From: a bacterium
GTDB lineage: Bacteria > Dependentiae > Babeliae > Babeliales > RVW-14
DNA length: 6,060 bases
NCBI GenBank assembly: GCA_010027825.1
Contig: RGUK01000098.1
Span: forward strand, 1-6,060
Direction: 5' to 3'
This document shows, piece after piece, positions 1-5,336 of the stretch. Made by a program: the position numbers and the translations under genes. The first letter of the stretch is position 1. Every line of letters starts with the position of its first letter. The notes under the pieces were generated by a model, which saw nothing but the letters and a program-made list of their open reading frames with translations, had not been told where the DNA came from and did not search any database.

Positions 1-3
1 CAT

Positions 4-126
4 TTATGACGACTGCTCCACCACGATCAACTCATCCGGCTGGGGATCGCACTTCGCCAGCCTCTGCAATGTGGCCGCCAAAATCGACCCCCGGTGATAG
101 GAAGGAATGATCGCGCAGATTTTCAG
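4..126 (-). pseudogene. GT2-family glycosyltransferase N-terminus ending in an early stop
   Basis: The first 40 codons of a typical GT2 glycosyltransferase: KICAIIPSYHRGSILAATL gives the first beta strand and helix of the nucleotide-binding fold, and DELIVVEQSS the second strand, where the family usually continues. Instead a TAA follows at 6-4, then an ATG at 3-1 at the window edge. The frame shares the stop of the preceding remnant as CTGA, so the apparent start codon is CTG. No ATG, GTG or TTG lies just upstream, suggesting a former ATG or GTG that has changed. Either this is a third broken gene, or a sequence error created the stop and the gene goes on outside the window. Family recognition is good; its state is uncertain. 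Confidence 0.6.
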
Positions 127-528
127 GGTGTTTGCACAGTCTCCGTAAACCTGCCATAAGCCCGATCGATCAATTCGCCGGATCTCTTTCTCTCCTGTTG
201 AACCGGTCCGTTCTCATATGTCTGCAGGTATTCGCAGCACTGCTCCACCGTACTTGGGTCCGCCGGTTGGGCCAGCGAAAGAAGCGGAATCGGCCGTTTA
301 GGGTTATAATCCGCAAAGCCGCGGTACTTGAAATCGTAGTAGTCCCCCAGGGTGACTGGGATGGACGGACAGCCCGCGATCATCGCGAGGATGCAGCTGG
401 GAAACGACATGGAGATGCATCCCCTTGCCCTAGTGGCCCCCGCCATCAGATCATCCCTCTCGGTATAGGGCACCATCGTCAGCCATTGCTCCTCCGGTCA
501 GCTTAAGTTCCCGAAATTCCCAGTGGGC
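123..528 (-). pseudogene. 3' remnant of a polysaccharide-pyruvyl-transferase-like gene, frameshifted
   Basis: From 497 to 123 an open frame encodes a peptide like the last third of polysaccharide pyruvyl transferases, which in that family add a ketal-linked pyruvate to surface sugars. It has EEQWLTMVPYTERDDLM, then ISMSFPSCILAMIAGCPSIPV, then YYDFKYRGF, matching the conserved ISxRxHxxILAxxAGxPxIxI...K pattern and the helical tail. The usual Arg/His of that motif are replaced here by Ser/Pro. Upstream a TGA (500-498) interrupts. In the next frame AHWEFRELKL (528-499) reads naturally into PEEQW if one base is removed, so one frameshift is likely. No start codon or N-terminal two thirds exists between here and the GT31 gene. 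The ATG at 476 would give 117 residues lacking most of the fold. The TGA at 125-123 overlaps the next frame's CTG. That this is a remnant is fairly sure; the family name is moderate. Confidence 0.55.
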
Positions 529-536
529 TCACCATG

Positions 537-701
537 TTAACGTGGTGAGTGCTCCATGCGGCTGCGCGAGTTCACCACGCGGGCCACCCGACGCTCAACC
601 GGATCAAACCCGCTCCGGCACCGGCGCGCGTAAGGTTTTTGGTCGCGTTTAAATTCCAGCAGGTCTTCCAGATCAGAAAGAATACCGGCAAAAAACTGGC
701 C
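537..701 (-). pseudogene. Unrecognised coding-like fragment, open in frame after the GT31 stop
   Basis: Directly after the TAG of the GT31-like gene the same frame stays open for 54 codons to a TAA at 539-537. The peptide begins GQFFAGILSDLEDLLEFKRD and ends NSRSRMEHSPR. Its codons look used: Asp, Glu, Leu and Arg are rich in codons such as GAC, CTG and CGC, and third positions are mostly G or C. There is no start codon early in it and no ribosome-binding site. I do not recognise the family. It could be the true C-terminus of the GT31 protein cut off by a nonsense change, the tail of a lost gene, or open by chance. The change from about 40 % G+C above position 660 to 60-70 % below favours a join between different origins. 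Confidence 0.3.
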
Positions 702-1424
702 CTAACTGAGTTTGAGTATTTTGAGAAAAACAAAAACGTCGGAAAGGCGTTCCAGGATTGCTTTGCTTTTAAATCCCTTGGATATTTTCCAAACAAAATA
801 AAGTAAAACCATCCTAGCGGGGGTTAATGCGCTGACAGAAAACGTGTGGTCATTTATTTTTGAAAGCTGCTTGAAAGAAACATTTAGGAGATGTTGATGG
901 ATATTTTGACAATGAATGTTTTGTTCTCCAAGCAGATGGGCGACGGCGACATCTTCGGCGCTCCCGTACTTGGCGGAGAATTCGGCAAGATGAGGAAAGA
1001 GATTGGCAATATGCCTTAACGCCCTTTGCGAAATTATGTACATTGAGCCCGCGGCCCACGTAACTTCCTTGCCATGAATTTGTGACCAATAACTTGTGTT
1101 TCCCAGATAATCAGCGCCCTCCGGTTGCTTTTTCAAAAAGCATGAAATTTTTTTGGGATCCACAAACGTATCATCGTCTACTTTTACGAAGTAAGCATAT
1201 TGATGGCCGTATTTTTTGTAAATCAGATTCCACATCAACAGGGTTTTTTCACAAAGCTTCTCGTAACCAAAACTGGCAATCACCTCTTGGGGCCGTGCAA
1301 TGGGAAGATGTTCGTCGGTGATTACCAGAAGGTGATCACACGCTTGGCCCCAGGTTTCCAGACAGGCCCGGGTTTTTTTTAAATGTTTTCGGCAGGTATA
1401 AAGTAAAAACAAGGCGCTGTTCAT
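702..1424 (-). CDS. GT31/Fringe-like beta-1,3-glycosyltransferase homologue
   Basis: A 240-residue protein resembling the galactosyltransferase/Fringe families (CAZy GT31), best known from the eukaryotic Golgi. EKLCEKTLLMW (55-65) corresponds to the NLxxKT..W segment before the metal site. YAYFVKVDDDTFVDP (76-90) carries the DDD triad at 83-85. WAAGSMYIISQRAL (123-136) matches the acceptor-side G-x-x-Y-x-x-S motif, and GSAEDVAVAHLL (154-165) carries the catalytic-type Glu-Asp (157-158). It lacks the N-terminal membrane anchor of eukaryotic homologues and starts straight in the catalytic domain. A hydrophobic, basic tail (about 203-240) may attach it to the membrane. The ATG lies seven bases after the GT2 stop with only a weak GGA upstream, so coupling is likely. 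The gene is strongly A+T-rich (33-37 % G+C in 1141-1260), and the frame stays open beyond its TAG. The family is likely; the transferred sugar is unknown. Confidence 0.85.
   Translation of the reverse strand: MNSALFLLYTCRKHLKKTRACLETWGQACDHLLVITDEHLPIARPQEVIASFGYEKLCEKTLLMWNLIYKKYGHQYAYFVKVDDDTFVDPKKISCFLKKQPEGADYLGNTSYWSQIHGKEVTWAAGSMYIISQRALRHIANLFPHLAEFSAKYGSAEDVAVAHLLGEQNIHCQNIHQHLLNVSFKQLSKINDHTFSVSALTPARMVLLYFVWKISKGFKSKAILERLSDVFVFLKILKLS
1373..1380 (-). repeat. A8 homopolymer near the start of the GT31-like gene
   Basis: The coding strand reads TTTAAAAAAAACC across residues 15-18 (Leu-Lys-Lys-Thr). Slippage here would shift the frame before any catalytic motif, so it is a better on/off position than the other A-tract. 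No variation is visible in a single sequence. Confidence 0.7.
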
Positions 1425-1431
1425 CGTGCGT

Positions 1432-2310
1432 TTATCCGGTCATTGCTTTTTTCAGTCTCCGGATTGCATAGTAAAGAAAGATGTAAATTTGGGTGATGGG
1501 ACTTCGGTTTAGGGCATGAAGATGGGCCGTTTTGTTCAGCAGCTGTTGAAGCAGGAGGCGATGGGAATTTCGAAAAAAGGCGTCATGTTTTTTCATAAGG
1601 TTTTGATGAAGTCGGGCCATCTTTTCCGTCGAAGCACTGGCCGCCTGCGGGTGCCTCCGATACACACACGTGATTTTTTCGCAAAATCCGAATTTTACTC
1701 CCCGCCTGGCCAAACGGATCCAAAGGTCGTAATCCTCGATATGTTGTAGTTTTTTTTCTGTCGTAAAACCACCTGCCCTTTTCATTACTTGTTTTTTGAC
1801 CACGGTGGCGGATGGCTGTAAAAAATTATTGGCAGCGAGGGAGGTTGGCAGGCAATTAATTTGCCAGTCAGCGAATGGCCAACTCTGGTATACGCCGCTT
1901 ATTTCATGGAAGTTTGTGATGGGTCCGCTTGCAACCCCGCAGTCGGGATCTTTTGTAAAGATTCTCATCCTTTGCTCAAGATGATCCTTTTTCCACCAAT
2001 CATCGGGATCCAGCAGGGCCACATACTCCCCATGGGCCAAGGCGATCCCTGTATTTCGGGCCGCGCTCACCCCCCGGTTTTTCTTGTGCCTTGTGTAAAG
2101 GACTCGATGATTGCGGTGTCTCTTGGCAAAAGCCTGCACCGCGGCCTGCGTTCCATCCTCGGGCCCGGCGTCATCAACAACCAACACCTCCCAGTGCGGA
2201 TAGGTCTGGCCCCCGACCGACTCCAACGCCTCGCCGATGAACTGCCCCATCTTAAAGGACGGGATGATCACACTGACTAGCGAGTCCGATTTTTCTGATC
2301 TTTCGCTCAT
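1432..2310 (-). CDS. GT2-family glycosyltransferase
   Basis: A 292-residue inverting glycosyltransferase of the GT-A fold, expected at the cytoplasmic face of the inner membrane, adding a sugar to the lipid-linked glycan. The nucleotide-binding strand VSVIIPSFKMG is at 12-22, with the pair Asp46-Asp47 in VLVVDDAGPEDG. The segment RGVSAARNTGIA (79-90) and the DxD-type LLDPDDWW (99-106) follow. The catalytic-base region is IEDYDLWIRLARRG (191-204), and VYRRH (216-220) closes the domain. All key residues are present and the length is normal. The basic, partly hydrophobic end (about 270-290, IYIFLYYAIRRLKK) may hold it to the membrane. It overlaps the preceding gene by four bases and is followed seven bases later by the GT31-like gene. 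An A8 run lies in codons for TEKKL near residue 185. The gene is more A+T-rich than its upstream neighbour. The sugar is not predictable. Confidence 0.93.
   Translation of the reverse strand: MSERSEKSDSLVSVIIPSFKMGQFIGEALESVGGQTYPHWEVLVVDDAGPEDGTQAAVQAFAKRHRNHRVLYTRHKKNRGVSAARNTGIALAHGEYVALLDPDDWWKKDHLEQRMRIFTKDPDCGVASGPITNFHEISGVYQSWPFADWQINCLPTSLAANNFLQPSATVVKKQVMKRAGGFTTEKKLQHIEDYDLWIRLARRGVKFGFCEKITCVYRRHPQAASASTEKMARLHQNLMKKHDAFFRNSHRLLLQQLLNKTAHLHALNRSPITQIYIFLYYAIRRLKKAMTG
1750..1757 (-). repeat. A8 homopolymer inside the GT2 gene
   Basis: Eight T on the plus strand read GAAAAAAAAC on the coding strand, across the codons for Glu-Lys-Lys-Leu just before the catalytic-base motif. It is long enough for occasional polymerase slippage, but A-runs are expected in A+T-rich genes. 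Confidence 0.7.
2307..2310 (-). promoter_or_regulatory. ATGA stop/start overlap (translational coupling)
   Basis: The TGA of the GT-A gene and the ATG of the GT2 gene share bases as ATGA. There is no Shine-Dalgarno sequence of its own before this ATG, so the GT2 gene is probably translated by ribosomes re-initiating after the upstream gene. Confidence 0.85.
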
Positions 2311-3464
2311 TCGATAGATAATGCTTTACCACGTCTGGCTAGGGCCCCGCGCACGTAGCGAATGATCCTTAGCGGTGAGACTCCCAACACCTTCTTGATG
2401 TGCTGCTTGAAGCGATCGGATCGCGTCCGGAAAAGTTGCGGTCGAACCATCTTGGCCAGCTGCAAATCCGGTGCGCCCTCGGCCGGAGCCCACGGATTCG
2501 CTAATGCCGACAACTCATCCCATCGCCTTTTGGCAATATCCCGCTCTGCAGAAGTCACGTCGGAACCATCGGGCCAACGCGAAAAACCGTAGCCCCACGA
2601 CAAGCAATCAGCACGACCTGCCTGCGACCAGCGGGAAACTATATCGGCCAACAAGGCGTTGGTGGCTTCGGTCTGCGAAAAGTTGCTGACCGCCTCCGGC
2701 CAAACTAATCTATCCGGATGGTCCTCGCTGAAATTGCTGAAGTGAAACGACACAAGCGGTTTATCTTCACAACGAAAGAAACGGTCATTCCCTTTGACCA
2801 AACTCCGCTCGTGCGCGTTCCAGAAAGCGACATTATAAGCCGGATCTCTGAGGATATCGGATCCCGGGCAATACACCGGAACGTAGTTCAGCCAAACTTG
2901 GTCGTAACCCATCGCGTTTTCAAGATTACGCGGATCGAGCATCCAGTTTCTCCACCACTCCAAGAATAGTTCGACCTCGGCAGATCTGCGGATACCGAAA
3001 ATCCCAGCGTTAAATACGCCGTAATTTACAAGTGTCCGCTCAGTTGGAATAGCCCCGGTTGTTAGCGGCTGAAGATGATGAGGCGTTAGCACAAAACTCG
3101 CGCGCTCCAAGCCCCAGAGCATCGCCTCCGGACGCCTATATAGCCCCATGTCGTTGTCGATGTAGATCACGCGCTGGATCTCCGGATCCCGCAGAGCGAC
3201 TGCGATTGCATGCGGCTTCAGCGCACAGCAAAGCGCGGTGGGATTCAAAGCCAGTGCCCATTGAGCAAATCGCGGAATACCGAGGCCCGCGGCTTCGACG
3301 ATCTCGTATGCTTCCTTGGCCGGATCACAAACGCCATCCAGCCGGTCGGCACAACAAACAATCCTCCTCGCCTCGGGTAGGTGCTTAGCCACAGAGTCGA
3401 AGAGAGTCCGTGTGCGGTAGAGATAGTTGCGCGTTGTGACGCTGACGACGGCTATATCACTCAT
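2307..3464 (-). CDS. GT-A-fold glycosyltransferase with DxD motif (GT8-like, exact family not recognised)
   Basis: A 385-residue cytoplasmic protein predicted to transfer a nucleotide-activated sugar in surface-glycan assembly. The N-terminal strand AVVSVTTRNYL starts at residue 5. A conserved-looking ALKPHAIAVAL (81-91) precedes the strand VIYIDNDMGLY (99-109), whose Asp103 and Asp105 form the DxD metal/nucleotide site. Further GT8-like landmarks are GVFNAGIFGIRR (149-160), MGYDQVWLNYVP (185-196), YNVAFWNAHER (210-220) and FHFSNF (240-245). Beyond about residue 300 lies a basic, helix-rich-looking tail of unclear role. The ATG at 3464 has only a weak GGA upstream, inside the 3472-3501 hairpin. 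The stop overlaps the next gene's start by four bases. The gene is G+C-rich (62 % in 3241-3300), clearly unlike the two genes downstream. Glycosyltransferase activity is likely; donor and acceptor are not predictable. Confidence 0.85.
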   Translation of the reverse strand: MSDIAVVSVTTRNYLYRTRTLFDSVAKHLPEARRIVCCADRLDGVCDPAKEAYEIVEAAGLGIPRFAQWALALNPTALCCALKPHAIAVALRDPEIQRVIYIDNDMGLYRRPEAMLWGLERASFVLTPHHLQPLTTGAIPTERTLVNYGVFNAGIFGIRRSAEVELFLEWWRNWMLDPRNLENAMGYDQVWLNYVPVYCPGSDILRDPAYNVAFWNAHERSLVKGNDRFFRCEDKPLVSFHFSNFSEDHPDRLVWPEAVSNFSQTEATNALLADIVSRWSQAGRADCLSWGYGFSRWPDGSDVTSAERDIAKRRWDELSALANPWAPAEGAPDLQLAKMVRPQLFRTRSDRFKQHIKKVLGVSPLRIIRYVRGALARRGKALSIE

Positions 3465-3471
3465 TTTTTGA

Positions 3472-3501
3472 GTCCGTATGATAGGTAATTAAGATACGGA
3501 C
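3472..3501 (-). promoter_or_regulatory. Leader hairpin / inverted repeat immediately upstream of the GT-A gene start
   Basis: GTCCGTAT (3472-3479) and ATACGGAC (3494-3501) are perfect 8-bp inverted repeats around a 14-base A/T-rich loop. In the transcript the 3' arm ends seven bases before the ATG at 3464 and contains the only purine-rich GGA near the start. If folded, the hairpin would mask that weak ribosome-binding region. It could instead be a dyad bound by a protein. No U-tract follows, so it is not an intrinsic terminator. The repeat is seen directly; the role is inferred. Confidence 0.5.
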
Positions 3502-3578
3502 ATTTGTGGTCCAATGGCAGTAACACTCTAAATCTTCCCAGATTGCGGCGACCAATGTGAAGGTCATTTTGCACGCTT

Positions 3579-3611
3579 CTTGGCAGGCTTTGGGGACATT
3601 GCGCTGCCAAG
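3579..3611. repeat. 8-bp perfect inverted repeat, 17-nt loop
   Basis: CTTGGCAG at 3579-3586 is the exact reverse complement of CTGCCAAG at 3604-3611. No T-run follows on either strand, so it is not a standard intrinsic terminator. Its position just after the methyltransferase gene could stabilise the 3' end of a processed transcript, or it could be chance. Confidence 0.4.
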
Positions 3612-3670
3612 CCTACAGACCCTGCTGCGAACCTCCCCCGCGATCCGGCCTAACTTGACCGGCATCAGTG

Positions 3671-4408
3671 CTAAGGCTTTTTCGCCTCGACCAACATCCC
3701 AATATACAAAGGGTGATATGGAAAATCTACTTGCATGACTACGCGACATTCCGGATATCGCTTATCTATCCACAGATTGCGTTTTGCGCGACGAGTCCAG
3801 AATGTTTTCCGAAACAAAAACCATATAATTTTTTCCGGCGTCGTTTTCTTGTCACCGACTTTATCAAGATAGGACTCCCCCAAGCAAAAAAGAGCCCGAG
3901 TGTTGGTTGTCAGCTTAAGGATACGTTCCTGAACAAAGCCCACTTTTATGAGTAAAGTTTGTAACCCTTCAGCTGTCCACCTAAAGTAGTCATGAGGACA
4001 GGCGTGATCGGGAAATGTCCCGTGTGTGCTTAAGACGAGTCGTCCCTGCGGACGCAGAATGCGCATTGCTTCTGCTAAGTATGTTTCGGGCGATAACACG
4101 TGTTCAAGCACTTGCGTGGACAAGACAAGGTCGTAAGAACCGGCCTCCACCCCGTGGAGTCGCGACGTCTCATCAATTAAGAAATCCAAACTTTCCCCGC
4201 TGGAGTAATCAGCGCGATGGTAAATGGCTTTAGGAAAAAGAGAACGATACGGAGATCCCCCACAACCGTAATCAAGGATACGGATTGGAGCATCTGTGGC
4301 GACGCTTTGCAATGCCTGCCTGAGATCAGCAAGGTGCAAGTATAAAGAATCTTCCGCCTTCGGCTGAATCCGCTCCCTGTTGTACTCAATTTCCTGCAGT
4401 ATTTTCAT
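3671..4408 (-). CDS. Class I SAM-dependent methyltransferase (Methyltransf_11-like)
   Basis: A 245-residue soluble methyltransferase. The Rossmann motif I ILDYGCGGSPY is at 44-54, an acidic residue closes strand 2 (D67 in RADYSS), YDLVLSTQVLEHV is at 92-104, and the post-motif strand PQGRLVLSTHG at 120-130. HDYFRWT (139-145) is common in methyltransferases of polysaccharide clusters. I chose the ATG at 4408. A longer reading from TTG at 4441 would add an unconserved-looking 11 residues (MLICRVFPALA), and neither start has a clear Shine-Dalgarno sequence. The frame is in fact open back to the second TAA after the preceding gene, so an unusual start further upstream cannot be excluded. About 114 bases separate it from the TylF-type gene. 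The substrate could be a sugar of the glycan or a lipid-linked intermediate; the sequence does not decide. The family is confident, the acceptor unknown. Confidence 0.9.
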   Translation of the reverse strand: MKILQEIEYNRERIQPKAEDSLYLHLADLRQALQSVATDAPIRILDYGCGGSPYRSLFPKAIYHRADYSSGESLDFLIDETSRLHGVEAGSYDLVLSTQVLEHVLSPETYLAEAMRILRPQGRLVLSTHGTFPDHACPHDYFRWTAEGLQTLLIKVGFVQERILKLTTNTRALFCLGESYLDKVGDKKTTPEKIIWFLFRKTFWTRRAKRNLWIDKRYPECRVVMQVDFPYHPLYIGMLVEAKKP

Positions 4409-4522
4409 AGCGAGCGCGGGGAATACTCGACAGATAAGCAAAGTGATACGATAATTATTTGCATCTCTAAGGTCTTGAATCTCCCTAATCGGGACTGGAA
4501 TTAGTAATCTGTCGCACTTTTA

Positions 4523-5287
4523 TTAACATTTTACCAGTAATCTAGCGGTCTCATCAATGCGGTGAAGAAAGTAATACTGCCCCTCAGCAGCGAAATACTC
4601 TTCGATGGCTCGCCGTGCACCTTTCCAGTAACCAAAGTCATCAAAGATCACGATTCCGCCCGGGGCAACTCTCGGAAATAAATGCTCCATCTCGCATTTG
4701 GTTGACTCATACCAATCTGTATCAAGCCGAAGCAACGCTACCGGCCCGTTGACTGGCTCGTTTAATAATGTTTTTTCCACAGGACCTTGTTCAATATGGA
4801 TTTTTTCCTTAGGATAGCCAGTAGAAAAAATATTTGCCTGCACTTCCTTTAGCCCCGCGACTGCCCATATATTTCCCTGCCTCTGCGGATCTTGACTTAG
4901 CAGTGCATCCGCGCTCGTACCATCAAAACGATTATCTTTCTCGCTTGGATTCGGCATGCCTTCAAATGTGTCGAAGAGATAAATATCACGGTTGCGTTCA
5001 CCTTCTTGCTCCAACGCCATCGCCATAGCCATACTACTACCGCCGCGCCAGACACCGCATTCGACGAAGCAGCCTGGAATAGAGCTTCGGACGATATGTC
5101 GCACGGCATGTACAAGTTGGATTTGGTTGTTCACCCCGGTCATGGTGAATCGTGATATCGCTCGCAAAATACGAATATCTGCTTCAGTGCAGTCGAAAGG
5201 CCACCTCTCCACCGGGATCACCGGCGGAGGGACTTTCGTAATTTGGTAGCCAAGGGATTTAAGAACTGATTTGACGATCTTTTTCAT
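4523..5287 (-). CDS. TylF/MycF-family SAM-dependent sugar O-methyltransferase
   Basis: This 254-residue protein is predicted to transfer a methyl group from S-adenosylmethionine to a sugar hydroxyl, as macrocin O-methyltransferase TylF and mycinamicin MycF do. Motifs in order are the SAM-binding loop FVECGVWRGGS (74-84), DTFEGMP (106-112), LRLDTDWYEST (186-196) and GGIVIFDDFGYWKGAR (210-225). Asp189 or Asp191, with Asp216 and Asp217, sit where this family binds its divalent metal. The end ETARLLVK is also family-like, and the length is normal. The ATG at 5287 has an AAAAAGG ribosome-binding site five bases upstream. There is no signal peptide, so it should be cytoplasmic. It follows the ABC ATPase and precedes a second methyltransferase, so the likely acceptor is a sugar of the surface glycan or its chain end. 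The gene ends in two consecutive TAA codons. Family assignment is firm; the acceptor is unknown. Confidence 0.92.
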   Translation of the reverse strand: MKKIVKSVLKSLGYQITKVPPPVIPVERWPFDCTEADIRILRAISRFTMTGVNNQIQLVHAVRHIVRSSIPGCFVECGVWRGGSSMAMAMALEQEGERNRDIYLFDTFEGMPNPSEKDNRFDGTSADALLSQDPQRQGNIWAVAGLKEVQANIFSTGYPKEKIHIEQGPVEKTLLNEPVNGPVALLRLDTDWYESTKCEMEHLFPRVAPGGIVIFDDFGYWKGARRAIEEYFAAEGQYYFLHRIDETARLLVKC

Positions 5288-5336
5288 AAATACCTTTTTG
5301 ATGTGTCTTGCTTAAACCTTTGATTTAAGAAGAAGT

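Larger units (their letters stand above)
3465..3670. other. 206-bp intergenic region with two inverted repeats
   Basis: This is the longest gap between intact genes in the operon. It holds two perfect 8-bp inverted repeats (3472-3501 and 3579-3611), listed separately. On the minus strand a 33-codon, Lys/Arg-rich reading frame (ATG at 3665, TGA ending at 3564; begins MPVKLGRIAGEV, ends PKPAKKRAK) starts five bases after the methyltransferase stop. It has no visible ribosome-binding site and I do not recognise it, so I do not call it a gene. A TATCAT box (minus strand, 3483-3478) resembles a -10 element but has no convincing -35 at the right distance. Confidence 0.6.

Noticed and set aside
132..506. 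Plus-strand open frame of 124 codons opposite the pyruvyl-transferase-like remnant
   Set aside because: It lies opposite a recognisable coding frame, shows no family motif, and is in the typical opposite-strand shadow of G+C-rich coding sequence.
549..806. Plus-strand open frame of 85 codons across the end of the GT31-like gene
   Set aside because: It overlaps the GT31 3' end antisense, with no recognisable domain or ribosome-binding site.
1861..2280. Plus-strand open frame of 139 codons inside the GT2 gene
   Set aside because: Antisense to a GT2 gene with all catalytic motifs intact; no recognisable domain.
3478..3483. TATCAT as a promoter -10 element upstream of the GT-A gene
   Set aside because: No acceptable -35 hexamer 16-18 bases upstream; the best TTG-containing hexamer is 25 bases away.
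4482..4494. TCCC/GGGA mini-hairpin between the two methyltransferases as a terminator
   Set aside because: Four base pairs with no following U-run on the minus strand.
4503..4543. Direct repeat AGTAATCT on both sides of the TylF-type stop codon
   Set aside because: Eight bases only, with diverged flanks; it is compatible with chance in A+T-rich sequence and is not accompanied by other signs of insertion.
5311..5329. CTTAAA / TTTAAG inverted repeat between the ATPase and TylF-type genes
   Set aside because: Only six A/T-rich pairs, no G+C core and no U-tract, too weak for a terminator; the next gene follows at once and has its own ribosome-binding site.
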